A stretch of 26,888 nt of DNA, from NCBI GenBank assembly GCA_964058805.1, contig CAXKVV010001118.1, positions 1 to 26,888 of the forward strand. Reading direction: 5' to 3'. The stretch is from Schoenoplectus triqueter (lineage: Eukaryota; Streptophyta; Magnoliopsida; Poales; Cyperaceae). Positions 19,946-26,888 of this stretch are shown piece after piece; the first letter of the stretch is position 1, and every line of letters starts with the position of its first letter. Both the position numbers and the translations under genes were made by a program. The notes under the pieces were generated by a model. That model did not search any database and was not told where the DNA came from. It saw nothing but the letters and a program-made list of their open reading frames with translations.

Positions 19946-22900
19946 ATGGGCAATCAACTTTCCTCTTCTGGGAGGACTGGAAAATTGGTGCTAGCTGGGG
20001 CTGGGATTGCGGCAGCTGCACTTGCTTGGAACTATGGCTTCTTCCAGCGCTCAAGTAATACAGCATCAGTATTTGCTTTTAATTTTTACATCTTTCGTCC
20101 TTTTTCTAGTTAACTTTTCTCAAGCTGGAACTGGAACTAAAAATGGCAAACTCTAAGTTCATCAAAATGGAAAACCAAGAACTGCAACAAACTGTCCTGG
20201 TACTACAATATGAAATTGGATACATCCCCGTGAAATTTACTGTTTTTAGATATTTCCTCATTAAATTGTACAAATTTGATATTTAGTTATTTACCCATAA
20301 TCAATGATTCTCTTCGACATTGCCCCCACACATTTGAATTAAAATAAACTATCTCAAACAAATTCAAATTAAATTTCAGATTGGACTATTTTTCCCTTCT
20401 CAACTCTAAAATCTATGCATATAGAAATTGACATGTTCTAAACGCGGATGTTGGTTACAAGGATTCAGACTTTACAGGTTTCTGATGCCTTCCTTCAAAT
20501 CAAGTTTGGCGAATCCCCCCCCCCCTTTCATTTGGTAATTTCAGACAAGCTTAGTGAAAAGGTGAAACAGATCATTTAATTTTAGAATTAATAGAAGTGG
20601 CCAAAGTTTTCTTATTTTTCCGAAATTTCCATCTCTTTGCTGGTTGCATTCAATTCAGTCTCGTCTTTCAATTAGCCCTTGGCACAGGAATGAATGGAAC
20701 ACCTAAACAGACTTCGTGAATCAATAAAATAGTAAAGGAAAAAATTGAAATAGACTCAATAGTCAAATTTTGGTCTCACCTCATTGGTAAATGGTACATT
20801 CTTTTTTTGTTGTTGTTATGAAATTTCATAGTAGTCTTAATTATAAATTTCATCTCAATGTATGCAAATGAAATGCTACTTCCAACCTGCGATCAGAGAG
20901 AAAATGATCTTGATTGATTCAAAAGGGCTATAGTTGAAGATGAAACATTATCCAGTCTTGGAGGGAAGGGAAAGTTTCTCCTTAAAAACAAATTCTGAAT
21001 TTAATTAAGAAGTCATAGTACAAATCAAACATATGGATAAATGTCAAAGAGAATCATTTTTTCGTGGGTATATCTAAGTTCCACAATTTAATGGGGAAAG
21101 TGCCCACTTTAACCTTTTTGAATCAAAGAAAAGCTCCCATGGGGGCTTGAACCCTCACTCTTTAGAAACACACCTCAAGTGCTTGACCACTGGACCAACC
21201 CTCGCTCTTAGTATTAAGCTAGGTGCCAGACTATAAGTAGCAGAACCAACTTGTCAGCACTAGAGATTGCATGTTGCCAAGAGCACATAAGTTGGGGGTT
21301 GGTGCTACCCTCCTCTAAAACTCCCTCCAAGAAAAAAAAAAGAAATTTCAGAAACTATATGCTTGTAATTCCAAATAATTAATAATTACTAGATTATGTC
21401 CTTTCCCATATTTTTGCCTCATCATTTAAAATTCTGGGTCCATCATTGCACTTTAGTTCCAACTAAAACAATACAAAGATAACAAGGAGGATTATTGTAG
21501 TGGTTTATTTTTTTAATTTGTAGCCTCTCTCCCTCTCTCTAAATGAGATATGACCTAATATATGACAGAGAGAAATAAAGAGATGAGAAAAAAGTTGAAT
21601 GATTCTTCACAAAAAACAGTGCCAACATTTGCTGATTTCTGTGCTTTAGTGGTTGTCATTGGTACTTTGAGATTGTGGGGTGTATATGATTTAGGCAAGA
21701 TTTCCTCAGCAGTAACGAATCATGAACAGTTCACTGACAAGCAGCTTCCTCCCAATCAATCCATCTCAACTTCAATCGATAGCAGCTCCATTACTGGTGC
21801 TTCTCAGTTGCAAGGTACTGTATAGTGTAACATAAGCCAACAACTATGCCAAAGAAATACTGTTGTGTTTTTACGTGCAAAATTTTGTTAAAGTTTTTTT
21901 GCATCATTATTTATGCCATTTCACTGTTAGATGAAGACTGTGAGCCCACAAGTTATGTTCAGAAAGAGATAAAGATCATGACATATAACCTGTGTCACCC
22001 GCAGAAAAAGTCATTACATGAAAGAATGCTAGCAATTACACTTCTTGTGCAAAAATGTATGCCTGATGTGGTTCTCTTTCAGGTACCATGTATTAAATCT
22101 CTTTAGACTTTGCTTACAGAGCAGCACTCACTGGCATACTTTTTTTTTTCTTTTTAATATATGTTTACTAGTCTATCTTATTTATTATTTTTATTTCATT
22201 AGGAAGCAACTCCACAGATGCATAAAATGATCAGAAGTTTTCAGATATGGGATTCTTACAAGAGTGTGGCTGAAGGATCATATAACTGCATAGTGGTAGG
22301 TTTTTAAGATCCATGTTTCTAACATTAACTTCCAATTTAGTGAAGTGCTTTTTTTTTAGATCTATATCAAAAAATAAATACTGTTGTACTGATTTGTATT
22401 GGTTAGGTCGATGCCAAGTATAGAATCTAGGTATGACCAACTTTGTTCTTAGTTATGTATCATCTAATACCAGTATCTCTGTCTGTACCACTACCAGACC
22501 TCCAAAAGGTAATGCTTGACTGTCACATTCCCAACTCAAGGAATCCTACAAATTGGGGAATTTGTGGAGGTTTGAGGTGAAATGGGTAATTACTAGTATT
22601 TTTGGATATAAATTGGATAAAAGGAAAAGAAAAGAGAGAACAAGTCTCAAAGGATTTTATTCATCTCAATCATGATTTCGATTACGAGGATGGGAGTGGG
22701 TTTATATAGCCTTTTATCTCACCTAACCACCCAATAATACTGATTTCACCCACTAACTACCTAACATTTTCTCCTATTACAATTGTCCTAGGGCATGACA
22801 TTGACACAATTTAATTTCTTTACAGTTCTCCAAATTACCGATGAATTCTCTGCACTCAGTCACTTTCTCAAAAGGAGGTGAACTCCTCTTAACTAAAACA

Positions 22901-23350
22901 GAATTCAACAACGGAAATGATTTGTTCATAGCAACAAGCCATCTAAACCGCTCCATAGAAAAGAGGATGTCTCAAGCCAAGGAAGCCATAAAAAAATTAC
23001 ACCGTTACCCCAACATAATTTTTGGAGGTGACATGAATTGGAGAAACGATGATGATATTTTTCCTCTTAAACCTCGTTGGATTGATGCATGGGAGCACAT
23101 AAAGCTGCAGGAACCAGGCTACACCTTTGACACAGAGAAGAACCCTTTGTTAAAAGGGCGCAGGATGTTACGCGAAAGATTGGATAGGTTCTTGTGCAAA
23201 TTGAAGAATTTTGAACTGGTGGATATTGAAATAGTTGGTAAAAAGGAAATACCAGTAGTTTTACCATGCAAATCTGCCAGTGAGTTCCAAAACCACTCTG
23301 TCATTGTAAGTGACCATTATGGCTTGATTTTAACCATCCGTGTCATATAG
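19946..23350 (+). CDS. TDP2-like EEP-family phosphodiesterase with N-terminal membrane-anchor signals (5 exons, 374 aa)
   Basis: Exons are 19946-20054, 21569-21814, 21931-22082, 22203-22295 and 22826-23350; all junctions are GT/AG and in phase. The C-terminal part is an endonuclease/exonuclease/phosphatase domain like tyrosyl-DNA phosphodiesterase 2. It has metal-site TYN in KIMTYNLC; the catalytic Glu in VVLFQE across the exon 3/4 junction; TSHL-NRSIEKRMSQ for the HLES-type motif; GGDMNWRND for GDxN; YTFDT for TWDT; RLDRF; and SDHYGL with the catalytic His. TDP2 hydrolyses 5'-phosphotyrosyl links left by topoisomerase II, so the predicted activity is Mg-dependent phosphodiester cleavage. The N-terminus is unusual: MGNQLS fits the N-myristoylation rule (Gly2, Ser6), followed by the hydrophobic LVLAGAGIAAAALAW, with a second hydrophobic stretch (FCALVVVIG) in exon 2. 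I see no zinc finger or UBA domain. HLES has become HLNR, so substrate may differ. The start could instead be ATG 21562 within the unspliced exon 2 frame; phase agreement favours the five-exon model. Confidence 0.85.
20515..20525. repeat. C11 homopolymer in intron 1 of the TDP2-like gene
   Basis: Eleven consecutive C bases. Length is prone to sequencing or polymerase slippage. Confidence 0.9.
21115..21215 (-). mobile_element. tRNA-derived SINE head in intron 1 of the TDP2-like gene
   Basis: On the - strand, TGGTCCAGTGG (21197-21187) fits the Pol III A box, and GGTTCAAGCCC (21153-21143) fits the B box GGTTCRANYCC. Their spacing is tRNA-like. It does not fold as a full tRNA and lacks a clear acceptor stem, so a SINE is the better call. 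Body and tail limits are uncertain; 21238-21345 ends in an A-rich tract and may be another element in + orientation. Confidence 0.6.
22500..22800. other. Possible transposon fragment in intron 4 of the TDP2-like gene
   Basis: This block (CCCAACTCAAGGAATCC ... TTTATATAGCCTTTTATCTC ... CACCCACTAACTACC) is compositionally distinct and LTR-like, with a TATATAG promoter-like box near 22701. No termini or target duplication were found. Confidence 0.25.
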
Positions 23351-24849
23351 GGTACTACCGTTTATGTGATACTTGCATGTAGAATATATGCTAATTTAGG
23401 TGCAATTGGGCATTTAAGTGGTTGGCTCATGCATGTCAATTGCTGATAACTAATTGTGGCACTTAAATTTGTTTACTTTCGCACTGAGCTTCTCGAATGG
23501 TTGCTTGCACCAAGACTTGCTTCTCTCAGTACTACTATAAATATCAAGAATTTAGATGCATGCTGAGTCAGCTTTAAAATAAAATAATAATAATTTATTA
23601 ATTTGGACATTGTAGTGCTCGTTAGGAAATAATTAGTCACTTGCCCATGCCTTGCAGCGGGTAAAGTCAATTTTACTCGCAACTTGAGTACACAGAATTC
23701 ATTCAAAAAGGAACCGACTCCATACCAAAAGAATGTGTTTCTTTTTGCATTTTTTAAATTTCTTTATGTTCTTTTTTCTGAGATTTCTTATTTTTTTAGA
23801 ATTTTGCAAAATACATGCTACATTAAAACGTTTGAAATGCTCTTGTTGGATGTTGTCGACAATACCTTGTGAAATTTGTTGTAAAGGAAAGGATGATGAG
23901 TTGTATCCCGCGATAGTTGGCATTCGTACGTGATGGGGCATGGGAGGAAATGGAAAATGGTACGATTTTCTCGTTCATTTTTTAATTTTTTTATATATCA
24001 AATCAAATATTGTAGTAATTAAAACAAAAGTACCTGTAGCATCAAAAGCTGGGCATGCTGGCGATTTTAAGTGATACCTATCAATCCACAAATGAAAATC
24101 GAGTGCATGCTGCCATAATAAATGATTTTATATAGCGAGCTTAAAATAAAATGTTTATAGCTTATACAACAAAGACTTTGTAATTTAATGCAGAGACATA
24201 GATATATTAACGAAGTCCCTTCATAGCCAATTGAAGGAACTTTGTAACTTAAAGCAGAAACTGATAGTCAAAATAACAACCAAAATCAGAAACCTATTCT
24301 TAGAATATTAATGAATACTCACGAAATACATCTGAAAAAAAGGGGTTAAATTACATGGTATACATAATAAAGTTATTTAAGAAGACTCCTTTGACTTGAA
24401 CTTCTCTAGATCTCATAATAGTTGCAGTATACATTTTAACTATTGAGCTTACATGCTTAACATGACTTACTAAGCAAATTTGGCTTATAATTACTTCATA
24501 CATTTTTATATTGGTCTTACATTCTTTTTTTTCATAGAAAGTGGTTATACCACTTGTTTCATTGAGAAAAAAAAAGTCTTTGGTACCATAACCCAATACA
24601 TAGATTAACTACTATAAAATTTTAACAATCTTAACAAAATGAATAATCTTCCACAACCTAGATAAAAATTAGTTCATAACAAAAATTGAATTATATCACA
24701 TACAAGTAATTCAAAAGCGTCCTATATATTCCTATCTTCTTTTCATTCCCAGCTTTCAATTTCTCGCCACAATGAACCTATCAATGCTAGCTGAACAAAA
24801 TATTTCCTACTAGTTATACTACTGAGATACTTTACCTACTGACTTATTA
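23351..24849. other. 3' flank of the TDP2-like gene and unassigned DNA
   Basis: The first few hundred bases are the likely 3' UTR. A patch at 23860-23960 is less AT-rich, with open frames on both strands that have no domain I recognise. 24340-24600 carries an 81-codon - strand frame, also unrecognised. Confidence 0.35.
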
Positions 24850-26888
24850 GTTTTACTTATTACTTTTTGACCCTCAGCCATACTAAACCTCGACCTCTGG
24901 AAGCTCTATTATTAAAACTACTTATGTTATCTGCACTGGCAGAGAAGCTATGTCAGATGGTAATATGTTATACAGTTTTTTTATTTATATTCAGAACCTT
25001 TAATAGAACACCAATAATGTGCCAGTGCTATAATAGAACTTCCCATATTTTAAACTGTTTTACAATTACCCTCCTTGAAATTAACCTATTTTTTTCATTC
25101 TAAATTACCCAAAGAAATGCTCCTCTAATCAATTCACATAATTTAGAGTCTTTAAATGGTATATTAGCATCTATTTCTATAAGTCTTGTATTGAATCGCA
25201 ATTAAAAGAAAAGTTATTATGAGTAGCTAACCAGTTTCAAAGACATACTGATAATGAACAATGTAAAAAAAATGATTTACTGTTTCTATCTCATTACAGA
25301 ATATACATTTATCTTCACCTGACTATCCTTTTTTTAAGGTTATCTATAGTTAGGATCTTGTTCATCTGAACCAACCATAAAAAAAATTGATTTTAAAGGT
25401 ATGAAAGTAGACCATGTAATTTTATACAAATCTTTAGAGATGCCTCCGAATTCCAAACATGAATAACATAAATGAGTACTAAATAATCCATTGGAGTTCC
25501 ATCTACAAAATAAGTGGTCTTCATTGTCTGTTATAGTAATATTGGCTAATAGCTTATATAAAAAACATAATTATTCCCTAAGTACAGGGCCCAATATCCT
25601 AACAATATTTAAATAAAATCTATTAAATCTTATTATTTGTGCTGCTTTAACATTTTTATTTGAAGCTAATTCATATAGTAATGGAAACTGTGATTGTAAA
25701 GCGCATTATAATAGTCATCTTTCTTTCTAAAATAATGTATTTTGTCCATTATCTAATTGTTTATTTATACTAGTATTAAAAATAGTTAACTCTTTATTTA
25801 CTTTTTTCCAAAAGATAGATGCAATTATTAATGATCTTCTATTATGATATTTACTTCTAATTATTCTTTTTGAAAGTCCAATTTCATTAGAGTCATAATA
25901 TCTCCATAACCATTTGCATAATAGGGCTTTGTTCATAGTTTTTAAATTAATTATTCTATGGCTATTTTGTTCCATACTGTTCCATATCTATTTTCATGCT
26001 ACTAAGTAGTACTTTTCCTAGTTGTATTTTCACCAAACTATAATATTTTTCTACGCATTTTATCAATTCTATTTTTAACCTTCACTGATACTCTAAAGAT
26101 AGACATCCAGTAAGTTGATATTGCACTTAGTACTACTTTAATTAATATTAATATACCTCATAATGAGAGTAATTTATCTTTCCAAATTTCTATTTTTTTC
26201 TCTACTTTATTAATTAAAAAGTCTCAGTCCTTTGTACTCAGTTGTTTTCAATATAATGAAAAACTTTAATTGAAAAATACAACTAAGTAGTTAATTGAAA
26301 AACTTTATATTTTACATTCTAGAATATTGGCATATAAAGAACTCTCTTGTGATGAAATATTTAATAGAACTAGTTCATGTTTTTTTTTTTGTAAAATTGA
26401 CTCTTCATCTTGAAAGATTTTCAAATCCTACTAATAGTAGTTTGAGAGCATCTATTATCCTGGTGTCTATTGTTAAAAAGAGTAATGTATCATTAATAAA
26501 ATTAAGAGTAATTAAATTATCTTCTTAAAATTTTCCTAAACCCTTAATGTATCCTGATTCTTTTACCTTATGTAGCATCTTTGTTAAGGTATATGCAATC
26601 AGGTTAAAGATAAAAAATGATAATTGATCATCCTGTCTTAAACCATTCTTGCATTTAAAATATGATGTTGTTACTCCACTTATAGTTATACTAATTTGTC
26701 CACTATGTAATAAATCTTGTATCCACTTAATCCATTTCCTTTCAAATCTCTTAGCTCTTAACATTTCTGTAAGAAAATTCTAATTTACATTATCAAAGGC
26801 CTTTTCTTAATCTAATTTTAATAAGATATCTTTAGTTTTATTTTGTTTAACTTGATGGAATATTTCTTGAGCACTTATAATATTATCA
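24850..26888 (-). pseudogene. Decayed LINE (non-LTR retrotransposon) reverse transcriptase, runs off the window
   Basis: Read on the - strand from the window end: the EKAFDNVN motif (about 26807) matches the LINE RT motif around the first catalytic Asp. KRFERKWIKWIQDLLHSGQI, then SITISG and GLRQDDQLSFFIFNL (26764-26620), match the conserved RT core (GLRQGDPLSP-type). FINDTLLFL at 26500-26474 replaces the FADDT catalytic motif. INLKTMNKALLCKWLWRYYD near 25945 is the typical post-RT region. IFCNEIETVNHFF (about 25305-25267) is a zf-RVT zinc-binding motif. In-frame stops interrupt the KLD-EKAF and VN-NF stretches, with frame changes elsewhere. The element is dead. The lower limit is approximate. 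Confidence 0.8.

Noticed and set aside
21136..21200. Possible tRNA gene on the - strand
   Set aside because: A and B boxes are present but no acceptor stem pairs, so a tRNA-derived SINE is more likely.
21846..22230. Overlapping + frames in and after exon 3 of the TDP2-like gene
   Set aside because: They run through intron sequence; the splice sites at 21931 and 22082 define the true exon.
23067..23304. - strand frames inside the last TDP2-like exon
   Set aside because: Antisense shadows of the conserved catalytic domain.
1..26888. CRISPR arrays, rRNA genes, bacterial operons
   Set aside because: None seen; introns and transposon types show a plant nuclear genome.

Overview
This window is nuclear DNA from a flowering plant, most likely a dicot. 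The reasons are spliced genes with GT/AG introns, very AT-rich intergenic DNA, plant-type site II (GGCCCA) promoter elements, and relics of hAT elements, a Ty3/Gypsy element, a plant LINE and a tRNA-derived SINE. I cannot name the species.

I can build four genes exon by exon. (1) 1419-2654, + strand: three exons, 177 aa, with a plastid-targeting-like N-terminus. Its second intron carries a 245-bp hAT-type miniature element with a perfect 8-bp target duplication. (2) 3995-4456, - strand: three tiny exons giving a 77-aa secreted precursor. Its C-terminal motif DYDYGQPNCKHDP aligns without gaps to the sulfated peptide hormone PSY1. No exon is long enough to appear as a conspicuous open reading frame. 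(3) 11035-11426, + strand: two exons, 86 aa, a Lys/Gln/Thr/Gly-rich late-embryogenesis-abundant (LEA) stress protein. (4) 19946-23350, + strand: five exons, 374 aa, a TDP2-like member of the endonuclease/exonuclease/phosphatase (EEP) family. Its N-terminus has a myristoylation-type start (MGNQLS) and a hydrophobic segment.

The rest is mostly repeat-derived. 4.5-10.7 kb is AT-rich, with a 180-bp tandem duplication, an AT microsatellite, a nested long-inverted-repeat (foldback) element and a diverged 270-bp duplication. 11.8-12.2 kb is a GC-richer patch with short repeats. 13.4-14.6 kb holds fragments of hAT-like elements, one inserted beside the end of another. 15.6-18.55 kb is a dead Ty3/Gypsy gag-protease relic split by a 1.4-kb solo LTR. 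19.09-19.35 kb is a third member of the foldback family. About 24.85-26.89 kb is a decayed LINE on the - strand, running off the window end.

No shared pathway links the four genes; they look like ordinary neighbours separated by transposon debris. The most notable items are the hidden PSY-like peptide gene and the apparently membrane-anchored TDP2-like enzyme.
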